DNA of 64,000 nucleotides from Martinezella dioscoreae (GTDB lineage Bacteria; Pseudomonadota; Alphaproteobacteria; Rhizobiales; Rhizobiaceae), in assembly GCF_009176305.1 (NCBI RefSeq), contig NZ_BLAJ01000004.1, positions 682,001-746,000 of the forward strand, given 5' to 3'. Positions 33,458 through 42,762 of this stretch are shown here, in pieces; the first letter of the stretch is position 1, and the number at the start of each line of letters is the position of its first letter. The notes below the pieces were generated by a model that was not told the DNA's origin, did not search any database, and saw only the letters and a program-made list of their open reading frames with translations. The translations under genes were made by a program, and so were the position numbers.

Positions 33458-35079
33458 GCTTCCACCGCCCTTCCCTTGAGGGCGAAGAGCCCGCGCGGAC
33501 GTTTCTGGATAAAGAGGATGATGAGGACGAGGACGAGGATCTTGCCGAGCACCGCCCCCGCATAGGGCTCAAGGAACTTGTTGAGAATGCCGAGCGAGAA
33601 GGCGCCGACGAGCGTTCCCCAGAGATTGCCGACACCGCCGAACACCACGACCATGAAACTGTCGATGATGTAGCTCTGGCCGAGGTTTGGCGAGACATTG
33701 TCGATCTGCGAGAGTGCGACACCCGCCATGCCGGCGATGCCGGATCCCAACGCGAAGGTGAAGGCGTCGACCCACGATGTGCGAATGCCCATGGACGACG
33801 CCATGCGCCGGTTCTGCGTAACCGCCCGCATCTGCAACCCGAAGGCCGAGCGCTTGAGGAGAAGCAGCAGCGCAACGAACACGCCGAGCGCAAAGACGAT
33901 GATCCAGAGCCGGTTCCAGGTGATGGAGAGATAGCCAAGGTCGAAGGAGCCGGACATCCAAGAGGGGTTGCCGACTTCCTGATTGGTCGGCCCGAAGATC
34001 GAGCGCACCGCCTGCTGCAGGATCAGCGAAATGCCCCAGGTGGCGAGCAGCGTTTCCAGCGGCCGGCCGTAAAGGAAGCGGATGACGCCACGCTCGATGA
34101 TGAGGCCGACGGCGCCGGTGACGATGAAGGCGACCGGCAGGGCGATCGCCAGCGACCAGTCGAAGAGTTCGGGATAGGAGGTGCGGATGATGCTTTGAAC
34201 CACGAAGGTCGAGTAGGCGCCGAGCATCACCATCTCGCCATGGGCCATGTTGATGATGCCCATGACACCGAACGTAATCGCAAGGCCGATGGCGGCCAGC
34301 AGTAGCACCGAGCCGAGGGAAAGGCCGTACCAGATATTCTGCACCGCATCCCAGAACTTCAATTGATCCTGGATGCCGGCAATGGCGGCGGCAACATCGG
34401 GCTTCAGGCTATCATCAACGGAAACCGACGAGAGAATGCCGATGGCATCGCGGCCGCCTTCGTTCTTGATCGTCTCGATCGCCGCCTTTTTCTCTGCGAT
34501 CGGGCGGTCCGAACCAAGCACCGCAACCGCCTTTGCGCGTTCGAGCACACCGCGGATGTCCGCGTCCTTCTCGCTCTGCAGCGCCGTCTCGACGGCGTCG
34601 AGCGAATCCGCACTCGGCGCCTTCAAAATGGATTGCGCCGCTTCGAGCCTCGTGGCGCGATCCGGGCTCATCAGCGTCAGACCGCCGAGAGCCGCGCGAA
34701 CCGCACGGCGCAGATTGTTGTTGATCTTGATCTTTCCGAGATTGTCCTTGGCTTCCTGGCCGACCACTTGCCCGGTCAAAGGATCCATCAGATCCATCAT
34801 GTCGCCGGAGGATTTGGCGATAAAAACCTGATTGTCGGATTTCCTGATATAGAGATCACCGTCGGAAAAGGCCTGCAATGCCGGCACGACCTTGGGGTCA
34901 CCTGACTTCGCCAAGCTCTGGACGATATCCCCGGCCTTCTGGAAATTGGCCTGGCCGAGCGAATTGATGAGGCCGTGGGCGTCTTCCTGGGCGCGCAGAC
35001 CCGTGGCCGTCAGCGCCAGCACCACACAGAAGCCGGCGACCAGCGCCAGGGCGATGCGGTAAACGAATTTGTCGAACAT
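33454..35079 (-). CDS. urtB: Urea ABC transporter permease UrtB
   Basis: The product has 541 residues, much longer than LivH. A signal-like segment (LALVAGFCVVLALTATGLRA) is followed by about 200 periplasmic residues with repeated helical units, as usual for proteobacterial UrtB. The membrane part then begins near IWYGLSLGSVLLLAAIGLAI, with GIINMAHGEMVMLGAYSTFV as the LivH-type hallmark. It forms the channel with UrtC. A hairpin separates it from urtA. Confidence 0.94.
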   Translation of the reverse strand: MFDKFVYRIALALVAGFCVVLALTATGLRAQEDAHGLINSLGQANFQKAGDIVQSLAKSGDPKVVPALQAFSDGDLYIRKSDNQVFIAKSSGDMMDLMDPLTGQVVGQEAKDNLGKIKINNNLRRAVRAALGGLTLMSPDRATRLEAAQSILKAPSADSLDAVETALQSEKDADIRGVLERAKAVAVLGSDRPIAEKKAAIETIKNEGGRDAIGILSSVSVDDSLKPDVAAAIAGIQDQLKFWDAVQNIWYGLSLGSVLLLAAIGLAITFGVMGIINMAHGEMVMLGAYSTFVVQSIIRTSYPELFDWSLAIALPVAFIVTGAVGLIIERGVIRFLYGRPLETLLATWGISLILQQAVRSIFGPTNQEVGNPSWMSGSFDLGYLSITWNRLWIIVFALGVFVALLLLLKRSAFGLQMRAVTQNRRMASSMGIRTSWVDAFTFALGSGIAGMAGVALSQIDNVSPNLGQSYIIDSFMVVVFGGVGNLWGTLVGAFSLGILNKFLEPYAGAVLGKILVLVLIILFIQKRPRGLFALKGRAVEA

Positions 35080-35099
35080 TGCGCTAGTCCCCTCAAGCT

Positions 35100-35127
35100 G
35101 CCGCGGCCAGAAAATCCTGCCCGCGGC
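35100..35127 (-). promoter_or_regulatory. Intercistronic hairpin after urtA
   Basis: GCCGCGG (35100-35106) pairs with CCGCGGC (35121-35127), and an inner CAG/CTG pair extends the stem. It begins 19 nt after the urtA stop on the minus strand and 20 nt before the urtB start. It probably protects urtA message or reduces read-through. Confidence 0.55.
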
Positions 35128-35146
35128 GATCTTGCGTCGGCTGCTA

Positions 35147-36436
35147 TCAGGAGCCCTTGCCGCCGCACTTGCCGGTGGTGACGTTGAAGTTGCCGCAGTT
35201 CAGCGGCATGCGCCAATCCGAGATCAGATCCTTGCTATCAGGCAGGTAGTCGGACCATTCCTTGCCGACAACCGCGGGGGTCTGCGAAACGACGTCGAAC
35301 TGACCGTTTTCCTGCACTTCGCCGATCAGGACCGGCTTGGTGATGTAATGGTTCGGCATCATGGTGGCATAGCCACCCGTCAAATTCGGCACCGAGACGC
35401 CAACGAGCGCATCGATCACCTTGTCTGGATCGGTCGTGCCGGCCTTTTCGACGGCCTTCACCCACATGTTGAAGCCAATATAGGCGGCTTCCATCGGGTC
35501 GTTGGTCACGCGTTTGTCGTTCTTGGTGTAGGCATGCCACTCCTTGATGAAGGCGGCATTGGCTGGAGTATCGACCGACTGGAAGTAGTTCCAGGCAGCC
35601 AGATGTCCGACGAGCGGCTTGGTGTCGACGCCGGCAAGCTCTTCTTCGCCGACCGAGAAGGCGACGACCGGAATATCTTCCGCCTTGACACCCTGGTTGC
35701 CGAGTTCCTTGTAGAAGGGAACATTGGCGTCGCCGTTGATGGTGGAAACGACGGCCGTCTTCTTGCCGGCCGCGCCGAAGGCCTTGATCTTGGAGACTTC
35801 CGTCTGCCAGTCGGAGAAGCCGAACGGCGTGTAGTTGATGATGATGTCCTCGTCCTTGACACCCTTGGACTTCAGATAGGCCTCGAGGATCTTGTTGGTC
35901 GTGCGCGGATAGACATAGTCGGTGCCTTCAAGCACCCAGCGCTGCACGCCTTCGTTCTTCATGAGATAGTCGACGGCCGGGATCGCCTGCTGGTTCGGAG
36001 CCGCACCTGTATAGAAAACGTTGCGTTCGGACTCTTCGCCCTCGAACTGCACCGGATAGAACAGGATCGAATTCAGTTCCTTGAAGACCGGCAGTACCGA
36101 CTTGCGCGACACGGAGGTCCAGCAGCCGAATACGGCGGAGACCTTGTCTTTCTGAATGAGTTCGCGGGCCTTTTCGGCAAAGAGCGGCCAGTCGGACGCC
36201 GGGTCGACGACGACGGGCTCGAGCTTCTTGCCGAGAACGCCGCCCTTCTTGTTCTGCTCGTCGATGAGCATCAGCATGGCATCCTTGAGCGTCGTTTCCG
36301 AGATCGCCATGGTACCGGACAGCGAATGCAGGACGCCGACCTTGATGGTGTCGTCGGCCGCGAAAGCGCCGTGGAATGCTGTCGTGGACATGATGGCGCC
36401 GAGCAGCGCGCCGGAGACGAGAGTCTTGAATTTCAT
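35147..36436 (-). CDS. urtA: Urea ABC transporter substrate-binding protein UrtA
   Basis: The product has 429 residues. The signal peptide ends near FHGAFA-AD. The mature start DDTIKVGVLHSLSGTMAISE and the segments FGCWTSVSRKSVLPVFKELN and FYPVQFEGEESERNVFYTGA are characteristic of UrtA/AmiC-like urea and amide binders. The ending MPLNCGNFNVTTGKCGGKGS is Cys-containing. The gene heads the urt operon, with AGAGGGGAAC upstream, and is divergent from the transporter-kinase gene at 36666. Confidence 0.96.
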   Translation of the reverse strand: MKFKTLVSGALLGAIMSTTAFHGAFAADDTIKVGVLHSLSGTMAISETTLKDAMLMLIDEQNKKGGVLGKKLEPVVVDPASDWPLFAEKARELIQKDKVSAVFGCWTSVSRKSVLPVFKELNSILFYPVQFEGEESERNVFYTGAAPNQQAIPAVDYLMKNEGVQRWVLEGTDYVYPRTTNKILEAYLKSKGVKDEDIIINYTPFGFSDWQTEVSKIKAFGAAGKKTAVVSTINGDANVPFYKELGNQGVKAEDIPVVAFSVGEEELAGVDTKPLVGHLAAWNYFQSVDTPANAAFIKEWHAYTKNDKRVTNDPMEAAYIGFNMWVKAVEKAGTTDPDKVIDALVGVSVPNLTGGYATMMPNHYITKPVLIGEVQENGQFDVVSQTPAVVGKEWSDYLPDSKDLISDWRMPLNCGNFNVTTGKCGGKGS

Positions 36437-36665
36437 CTATGGTTCCCCTCTTTTGTCTGCCGCAACGGCCGGTAAACAAGGATTAACCGTTGCCTTCAGC
36501 GACTATCCGGCGCTCCTTCGGGAAACCACATACGTAAAATGACGTAGGCGCCGGGGCGAAATGTGCAGCTTTAGGCACACTCATGCCCTTAAGCACCACC
36601 TCGATCCATGTTACGACATCTCTGAACTGCCGGAGTGACGATGGCGGGACTGCTGAAGGGTAAGC

Positions 36666-39600
36666 ATGGCTGCGCGGCAACGCATCATTCCAGTAAGACG
36701 CGAATATAACCGCTGGGTCGCGAACCAGACGCTGGAAGACTACGCCCTGCGTTTCACCGCCAAGAGCGCCCGGCAATTTTCCTCGCAACGCATCTCGCAA
36801 ACCGCGATCGGCGCCATTTCCTTCCTGGCGCTGGAGGCGATCGGCGGTACAATCACGCTCTCCTACGGCACCACCAACGCCTTCTACGCCATCATTGTCG
36901 CTAGCCTCGCCATGCTCGCCGTCGGCCTGCCCATCAGCCGCTATGCCATCCGTCACGGTGTCGACATCGATCTTCTGACGCGCGGCGCAAGCTTCGGCTA
37001 CATCGGTTCGACCATCACCTCGCTCATCTATGCCAGCTTCACCTTCATGCTGTTCGCGATCGAAGCCTCGATCATGTCGGGAGCACTGGAGTTGACGCTC
37101 GGCATACCCGTGTGGATCGGCTATATCATCAGCGCCGTCATGGTGATCCCTCTTGTCACCCACGGCGTGCGTCTCATCAGCCGGTTCCAGTTGCTGACGC
37201 AGCCCTTCTGGATCGTTCTCAACATCCTGCCCTTCGTCTTCATCGCCTTTGCCGACTGGGAAAAATTCGATCTCTGGCGGGCCTTTGCCGGCATCCATCA
37301 TCCCGCGAGCCCGCCGGGCACCGCCGCTCCTTTCGACCTGATCGAGTTTGGCGCCGCTTCCGCCGTCATCCTGGCGCTGATGTCGCAGATCGGCGAACAG
37401 GCCGATTTCCTGCGCTTCCTGCCGCCGGACGGCCATCGCAAATGGCGTCATCGCCTCGCCATCTTCCTGGCCGGACCCGGATGGGTGATTATCGGGGCGC
37501 CGAAGCTGCTCGCCGGCTCCTTTCTTGTCGTCCTGACGCTGACGTCGGGCGTGCCGGCCGATCGTGCCGCCGATCCCGCGCAGATGTATCTGACCGCCTT
37601 CGGCTACATGATCCCATGGCACAATGCCGCGCTGCTCCTGATGGCGGCGTTCGTCATGATTTCGCAGCTGAAGATCAACGTCATGAATGCCTATGCCGGC
37701 TCTCTGGCTTGGTCGAACTTCTTTTCGCGGCTGACACACAGCCATCCCGGCCGCGTGATCTGGCTGGTCTTCAACGTCGCCATCGCCCTCTTGTTGATGG
37801 AGCTTGGCATCTACCGGCTGCTGGAGGAGACGCTTGGCATCTTCTCGATCATCGCCATGGCCTGGCTTTGCACCGTCTCCGCCGATCTTTTCATCAACAA
37901 GCCGCTGGGGCTTGCGCCTCCTGGCATCGAGTTCAAGCGCGCGCATCTCTATGACATCAATCCGGTCGGCCTTGGCGCCATGGCGCTTTCGGCAACCATC
38001 GCTCTCATCGCGCATTTCGGTGCCTTCGGCTCAATCGCCGCCTCGCTTGCACCCTATGTCACGCTGAGCGTGGCGTTCATCGCGTCACCTGCCATCGCCT
38101 GGATCACCGGGGGTAAATATTATCTCGCCCGCAAGCCGCGCCAGAGCTGGAAGAATCTAAGTACCATCACCTGCTCCGTCTGCGAGCATCCCTTCGAGCC
38201 GGAGGACATGGCCTGGTGTCCGGCCTATGCCGCGCCGATCTGCTCGCTCTGCTGTTCGCTCGACAGCCGCTGCCATGACATGTGCAAGCCGAAGGCTCGG
38301 CTCAATACGCAGGTCGGCACGGTCGCGAAGACCTTGCTGCCGGAAAGTATCGTCGCCAAGCTCGCCACGCGCCTCGGCCGCTACGGCATTGCCGTCGCCG
38401 TGGCACTGACCGCCATGGGCGCTATTCTTGCAATGATCGCGCATCAGGTGGGCGCAGCCTCTCCCGAGACCGCCGCTGTGGTCGACCGCACGATCCTCAT
38501 CGTCTTCTTTGTCTTTGCCGTCATCGCCGGCGTCGCATGCTGGTTCTATGTGCTTGCCCATGACAGCCGCGTGGTCGCCGAGGAGGAATCCTCGCGCCAG
38601 AATACGCTGCTCTTGAAGGAAATCGCCGCCCACAAGAAGACGGACGCCGCTCTGCAGGGCGCCAAGGAGGCGGCGGAGGCGGCAAACCGCGCCAAGAGCC
38701 GCTATGTGGTCGGCTTAAGCCACGAATTGCGCACGCCGCTCAACGCCGTGCTCGGTTACGCGCAGATCCTGGAGCGTGACGAGACCATTCCGGCCCCCAG
38801 GCAATCTTCCCTAAAAGTCATCCGCCGCAGTGCGGAGCATCTTTCCGGCCTGATCGACGGCCTGCTCGATATTTCGAAGATCGAGGCGGGCCGCCTGCAG
38901 GTCTATTCCAACGAGATCAATATCCAGGATTTCCTCGACCAGATCGTCGACATGTTCCAGCCTCAGGCGCAGGCCAAGGGGCTGAGCTTCATCCATGAGC
39001 GCTCCGCCGCGCTGCCCGACTATGTCCGCACCGACGAAAAGCGGCTGCGCCAGATCCTCGTCAACCTGCTTTCAAATGCCATCAAATTCACAGATGCAGG
39101 CAGCGTCCGCTTCGAAGTTAGCTACCGCAACCAGGTCGCCACCTTCACGGTTTCCGATACCGGTCGCGGCATCGCGACAAAGGATATTACCCGTATCTAC
39201 GAGCCTTTCCAGCGCGGCGAAGCCGACAGCGTCAGACCCATGCCGGGGCTTGGCCTTGGTTTGACAATCACTCAGCTTCTGACGAATACGCTCGGTGGCG
39301 AGATTTCCGTTACGAGCGAGAAGGACGTCGGCTCGACCTTTCGGGTGCGTCTGATGCTGTCGGCCGTGATCCGTCCGATGAAGCCGCCGGCGCAGGAACA
39401 GCGTATTACAGGTTACGAAGGGCCGCGACGTACCGTCGTCGTCGTCGACGACAACGAGGATCACCGCGAACTGATGCGCGAGATCCTATCGCCGCTCGAT
39501 TTCATCGTGCTCACCGCCGCCGGCGGCCCGGACTGCCTGGCGCTGATCGAGGGCATCAAGCCGGATATTTTCCTGGTCGATATCTCCATGCCCGGCATGA

Positions 39601-40055
39601 ACGGCTGGCAGCTCGTTTCGCGGCTTAGGGAAAACGGCCAGACCGCGCCTATCCTCATGCTGTCGGCCAATATCGGCGATGCAGCCGCCGCGACCGACAG
39701 TGACGACAGCCACAACGACGCCATCTCCAAGCCGGTCGATATCCGCCAGCTTCGCGACAAGCTTGCGCTGCATCTCGGGCTGAAATGGCTCTATGCCGAC
39801 GCCTCCGCCCCGGTCGCACCAAAGCCGCCGCTGCCGTTGAAAAGCCCTGGCATCGAGCATGTCCGCGAGCTCAGACGGCTCGGCGAAATCGGTTATATCA
39901 GAGGCATCGAGGCGAAGCTTGCGGATCTCGCCAAGCTTGAGGAAAACAAACCCTTCACCGACGCCTTGCGCGCGCATGTCCAGGCTTTCGATCTCGATGG
40001 TTTTCTAAACGTGCTGCGCAGCTTCGACATCGAAAAGGTAGAACAGATTGGCTGA
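36666..40055 (+). CDS. NCS1-type transporter fused to hybrid sensor histidine kinase
   Basis: The product has 1129 residues. Residues about 20-490 form a multi-pass domain like nucleobase (NCS1/cytosine-permease) transporters, with GVDIDLLTRGASFGYIGS as the recognisable motif. Residues 503-541 form a cysteine-rich knot (CSVCEH, CPAYAAPICSLCC, CHDMC) suggestive of metal binding. Two further membrane segments and a short coiled coil precede a HisKA domain (SHELRTPLNAVLGYAQIL, phosphoacceptor His686). A HATPase follows (N-box near 795, GLGLGLTI near 860), then a receiver domain with Asp972 in FLVDISMPGMNGWQ. It may sense purine or urea-type nitrogen and probably controls the adjacent urt operon with the regulator at 40048. 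AAGGGTAA precedes the ATG. Confidence 0.88.
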   Translation: MAARQRIIPVRREYNRWVANQTLEDYALRFTAKSARQFSSQRISQTAIGAISFLALEAIGGTITLSYGTTNAFYAIIVASLAMLAVGLPISRYAIRHGVDIDLLTRGASFGYIGSTITSLIYASFTFMLFAIEASIMSGALELTLGIPVWIGYIISAVMVIPLVTHGVRLISRFQLLTQPFWIVLNILPFVFIAFADWEKFDLWRAFAGIHHPASPPGTAAPFDLIEFGAASAVILALMSQIGEQADFLRFLPPDGHRKWRHRLAIFLAGPGWVIIGAPKLLAGSFLVVLTLTSGVPADRAADPAQMYLTAFGYMIPWHNAALLLMAAFVMISQLKINVMNAYAGSLAWSNFFSRLTHSHPGRVIWLVFNVAIALLLMELGIYRLLEETLGIFSIIAMAWLCTVSADLFINKPLGLAPPGIEFKRAHLYDINPVGLGAMALSATIALIAHFGAFGSIAASLAPYVTLSVAFIASPAIAWITGGKYYLARKPRQSWKNLSTITCSVCEHPFEPEDMAWCPAYAAPICSLCCSLDSRCHDMCKPKARLNTQVGTVAKTLLPESIVAKLATRLGRYGIAVAVALTAMGAILAMIAHQVGAASPETAAVVDRTILIVFFVFAVIAGVACWFYVLAHDSRVVAEEESSRQNTLLLKEIAAHKKTDAALQGAKEAAEAANRAKSRYVVGLSHELRTPLNAVLGYAQILERDETIPAPRQSSLKVIRRSAEHLSGLIDGLLDISKIEAGRLQVYSNEINIQDFLDQIVDMFQPQAQAKGLSFIHERSAALPDYVRTDEKRLRQILVNLLSNAIKFTDAGSVRFEVSYRNQVATFTVSDTGRGIATKDITRIYEPFQRGEADSVRPMPGLGLGLTITQLLTNTLGGEISVTSEKDVGSTFRVRLMLSAVIRPMKPPAQEQRITGYEGPRRTVVVVDDNEDHRELMREILSPLDFIVLTAAGGPDCLALIEGIKPDIFLVDISMPGMNGWQLVSRLRENGQTAPILMLSANIGDAAAATDSDDSHNDAISKPVDIRQLRDKLALHLGLKWLYADASAPVAPKPPLPLKSPGIEHVRELRRLGEIGYIRGIEAKLADLAKLEENKPFTDALRAHVQAFDLDGFLNVLRSFDIEKVEQIG

Positions 40056-40971
40056 GCCCGCCCTTCCCCGCGACATAGTCTTGCTGGTGGATGATTCACC
40101 GGAGGCGCTCGGCTTCCTGACGGATGCGCTCGAGCAGTCCGGCTTCTCCGTGCTGATCGCCACCTCGGGATCCGCGGCGCTTAACATCGTCGAGCGCATC
40201 ACGCCCGATCTTATCCTGCTCGATGCCGTCATGCCGGCAATGGACGGTTTTGAGACCTGCCGCCGGCTGAAATCCAATGCAGGCATTGCACAGATTCCCG
40301 TCGTCTTCATGACCGGGCTCACCGAAACCGAGCATGTTGTGCATGCGCTCGAATCGGGCGGCGTCGATTATCTGACAAAACCGATCAATGTCGACGAGCT
40401 GCGCGCCCGTATCCGCGTTCACCTGCGCAATGCCCGCTCCGCCCAGAGCGCCAGGGTGGCGCTCGATGCGGCGGGGCGCCATCTCCTCGCCGTGAAGGGC
40501 AACGGCGCCATCCATTGGTCGACGCCGCAGGCAACCCGCCTCATCAACGCCGCCACCGGCAGCGATGACGGCCTCGAACTGGCATCCAAACACATCGCCG
40601 CCTTCATGCTCGAGCGCGAACGGCTCGGCTCGGCACGCGACAATCTTCTTTCCATCAGCAATGGCCGTCAGGCCGCATTGCAATTCACCTTCCTCGGCGC
40701 TATCGGCGCCGACGAATATCTCTTCCGCCTGACGGCCAGCAATCAGAGCGCCGATGACGAGACATTGCGTCAGAGCTTCGCGTTGACGCAGCGCGAATCC
40801 GAGGTCCTGCTATGGCTTGCCAAGGGTAAGTCGAACCGCGACATCGGCGAGATCCTCGGCCTTTCGGCCCGCACGGTGAACAAGCATCTGGAACAAATCT
40901 ATGTGAAGCTCGGTGTCGAGAACCGTGCATCTGCGGCAGTGAAGGCCGCGCATGTCCTACATCGGCCGTGA
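40048..40971 (+). CDS. LuxR-family response regulator (receiver + HTH)
   Basis: The product has 307 residues from a TTG start overlapping the end of the kinase gene by 8 bp; no ATG is available. The receiver has the acidic pair LLVDDSPE and phosphoacceptor Asp59 in LILLDAVMPAMDG, with a conserved Lys in DYLTKPINV. A middle segment of about 110 residues of unknown role follows. The C-terminal LuxR-type HTH (TQRESEVLLWLAKGKSNRDI, ARTVNKHLEQIYVKLGVENR) binds DNA. It is the evident cognate partner of the transporter-kinase. Confidence 0.92.
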   Translation: MAEPALPRDIVLLVDDSPEALGFLTDALEQSGFSVLIATSGSAALNIVERITPDLILLDAVMPAMDGFETCRRLKSNAGIAQIPVVFMTGLTETEHVVHALESGGVDYLTKPINVDELRARIRVHLRNARSAQSARVALDAAGRHLLAVKGNGAIHWSTPQATRLINAATGSDDGLELASKHIAAFMLERERLGSARDNLLSISNGRQAALQFTFLGAIGADEYLFRLTASNQSADDETLRQSFALTQRESEVLLWLAKGKSNRDIGEILGLSARTVNKHLEQIYVKLGVENRASAAVKAAHVLHRP

Positions 40972-41010
40972 GGTCAATCGCCATCTGCAACGCGCAGGCA
41001 GGAGAATTTC

Positions 41011-41306
41011 CTACTGAGCGGAGCTCCATGATGCGTCTGGAGATTTGGAGCCGATAACGAACTCGCTTTCAAAGCTATCGCGTACATCGCTATCGCTCCG
41101 GTCGATGCGACACTATTCTTGGCGGCTCCAACACCGTCTTCGAGCTTCTCCATTGCAAACCGAGCGAACTTTTTTTGTCCCGCTGGGTCCACAGTCATCG
41201 TGAACGGAACAAGCGGGCCTCCACCATCTTCAATGCTCGTGAATCCGTGGTCGATGGCAAGAAAGACAAAGCCAGCGAAGTCTTGGGATGGATTGAAATC
41301 GTTCAT
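41011..41306 (-). pseudogene. Small gene with a probable frameshift
   Basis: The frame beginning MNDFNPSQDFAGFVFLAI at 41306, with GCAAGGC upstream, reads convincingly for about 75 residues up to AIAMYAIALKA. Beyond that the frame turns implausible. A shift of one base near 41060 switches to FESEFVIGSKSPDASWSSAQ and a stop at 41011-41013, which is more protein-like. This suggests a single-base insertion or deletion, or a sequence error. The product would be a small soluble protein. It lies just beyond the response-regulator gene, on the opposite strand. Confidence 0.45.
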
Positions 41307-41368
41307 GCCTTGCATTCCGGAAATTGGGTCGGCTGACAAATAGAACCAAGAAAGGTTCTATTGTTTGA

Positions 41369-41623
41369 TCAATAAGCTACCCCGTAGCGCCGTGAAAACG
41401 CTGCTCGCCCCTCGATCTCGGCTATTTTGGAAGTAGTATGCATACCGTCACTGGGAAGCGTTACCCAGCCTTCGGCTATGATCTTTCCCTCATAGTGCGA
41501 AACATAATGGTACTGCTCCGCATATGTATAAAAGCCATCTTCCCTCCGTAAAACAACCATTCGGCGTTTTGGATGGAGGGCGGCGCCTATTTCGGTAATG
41601 TGCAGTTCTTTCTCTAGCTCCAT
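41369..41623 (-). CDS. Small hypothetical protein, 84 aa
   Basis: The start MELEKELHITEIGAALHPKR is preceded by a short ribosome site. The product is soluble and has a compact alpha/beta appearance (RRMVVLRREDGFYTYAEQYH). It lies 45 bp beyond the stop of the DUF2442-type gene on the same strand. No motif is recognised. Composition suggests a real gene rather than a shadow. Confidence 0.55.
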   Translation of the reverse strand: MELEKELHITEIGAALHPKRRMVVLRREDGFYTYAEQYHYVSHYEGKIIAEGWVTLPSDGMHTTSKIAEIEGRAAFSRRYGVAY

Positions 41624-41668
41624 TTAGGTCCCCGATGGGCTCTAGGTGTAACGAATTTCGGGCGTCGG

Positions 41669-42148
41669 CTATGCGGCTTTCGGCCTGCCGTTCTGACGCG
41701 GCCGGTAATGCGCATGCATCAAGAGAGGGTCGCGCTGGCTAGCGCGCAGCAGCATCTTAACGGCATGGCTGACGGGAGCGCCGGCACGATAGTTCTTCCA
41801 CGTGCGCAGGCTAACTCCAAGAAAGTCCGCAGCCTCGTTATTCGAAAGCCCAATCTCTTCCTGCCATTTCCGCAGGTCCTCGACATCAAAATCGCGCTGA
41901 TCCTCGGCAATTTGGAAAAGGTGATAGGCATCGATCGCCAAATCTTCGCCGGCCCATTCGACCGTTGCGCCATAGTCCGTGACTTCGGCGGTTTTCCAGA
42001 CATCAGGAGACTTGAGGGGGGCGAGCAATTCGCCGCCGGTCGCAATCCAGCCAACGAGGTTTGCGGAAGCCTCAGCGCCGCCCTTCCACTTGATTGCCAG
42101 CGTCATGTTTGACGTTGGCGTTACGCTTTCAATTCGCGGCAGATCCAT
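41669..42148 (-). CDS. DUF2442-like protein fused to a helix-turn-helix domain (putative antitoxin)
   Basis: The product has 159 residues. The N-terminal half resembles DUF2442 (NMTLAIKWKGGAEASANLVG, then WAGEDLAIDAYHLFQIAEDQ). The C-terminal half has an Xre-like helix-turn-helix (EIGLSNNEAADFLGVSLRTW). It follows the DUF4160 gene by 15 bp. DUF4160/DUF2442 pairs are commonly found together and considered toxin-antitoxin-like. A DNA-binding antitoxin could autoregulate the pair. Function is inferred from context only. Confidence 0.7.
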   Translation of the reverse strand: MDLPRIESVTPTSNMTLAIKWKGGAEASANLVGWIATGGELLAPLKSPDVWKTAEVTDYGATVEWAGEDLAIDAYHLFQIAEDQRDFDVEDLRKWQEEIGLSNNEAADFLGVSLRTWKNYRAGAPVSHAVKMLLRASQRDPLLMHAHYRPRQNGRPKAA

Positions 42149-42163
42149 TTCTGTTTCCTTTCC

Positions 42164-42406
42164 TCAAGCGATTGGAAAGCGGGGATTGGTCCGGTTCCAT
42201 TCGGCGGCAATCGTCGCCTTGTTCTTCGCCGCCCATTCGAGGGCGGTGTCTTGTGCCTTGCTTGCGAGCTTACCACGCAAGATTTCCAGTGTCGCGATTT
42301 CTACCAGAGCATCCCCATCCGGGGTGAAAATGTGGAAGTGCGGGGGCAGATGATCGTTCGCATAAATCCGAATGATGATGTTTCCGATTTGAGCCAGTTT
42401 GCCCAT
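42164..42406 (-). CDS. DUF4160-family small protein (putative toxin)
   Basis: The product has 80 residues. IIRIYANDHLPPHFHIFTPD is the DUF4160 hallmark (H-x-P-P-H-F-H). A helical C-terminal part follows (ALEWAAKNKATIAAEW). It is upstream of, and 15 bp from, the DUF2442-HTH gene, the usual arrangement for this pair. No enzymatic activity is established for the family as far as I know. Confidence 0.75.
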   Translation of the reverse strand: MGKLAQIGNIIIRIYANDHLPPHFHIFTPDGDALVEIATLEILRGKLASKAQDTALEWAAKNKATIAAEWNRTNPRFPIA

Positions 42407-42762
42407 GCGCCCCTCACTTCAATGAGTGAAAACATGGGGCATCTTATGCACTATGTAAATATAGATGGTGCAATTTTTACCCCAAATATGGAGTGAAGTT
42501 ATGGATCACGAGAGGTTCTTCGCGCCAGTATGCGTTGCTGCAATATCAGCGCCTCAACAAGGCAAAGCGGGAAAAAAACAAGAGGCACGGCCCGCCTAGG
42601 CCGACACCGCCGCTCTTCAGCCGAGTCTCTCGATTGGCAAATGCCGCTGTCGTTCCAGGCGTACGCAAAAAGGCAGCGGCACGGGCGCAAATTGATGCTT
42701 TCCACCGTTACCATCCTTGCCGTATCCGTTGAGTGACCAGGCGCTGACTAGAGGACATGGCA
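42407..42762. other. Non-coding gap
   Basis: About 356 bp lie between the divergent DUF4160 and creatininase genes. They contain the AT-rich promoter region of the toxin-antitoxin-like pair (about 42420-42490). The small frames present have no ribosome sites or domains. Confidence 0.4.

Noticed and set aside
36560..36600. Sigma-54 type promoter between urtA and the kinase gene
   Set aside because: GGCAC and TGC elements occur on the plus strand but their spacing is one base short; the minus-strand reading matches only GG-10-GC and is weak.
36483..38015. 510-codon minus-strand frame opposite the transporter-kinase
   Set aside because: Its composition (many Arg, Asp, Gly, Gln) is typical of antisense frames, and the opposite strand encodes recognisable domains.
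42493..42732. Small plus-strand frame upstream of the creatininase gene
   Set aside because: It is Arg/Lys/Pro-rich and has no ribosome site or domain; it looks like a chance frame.
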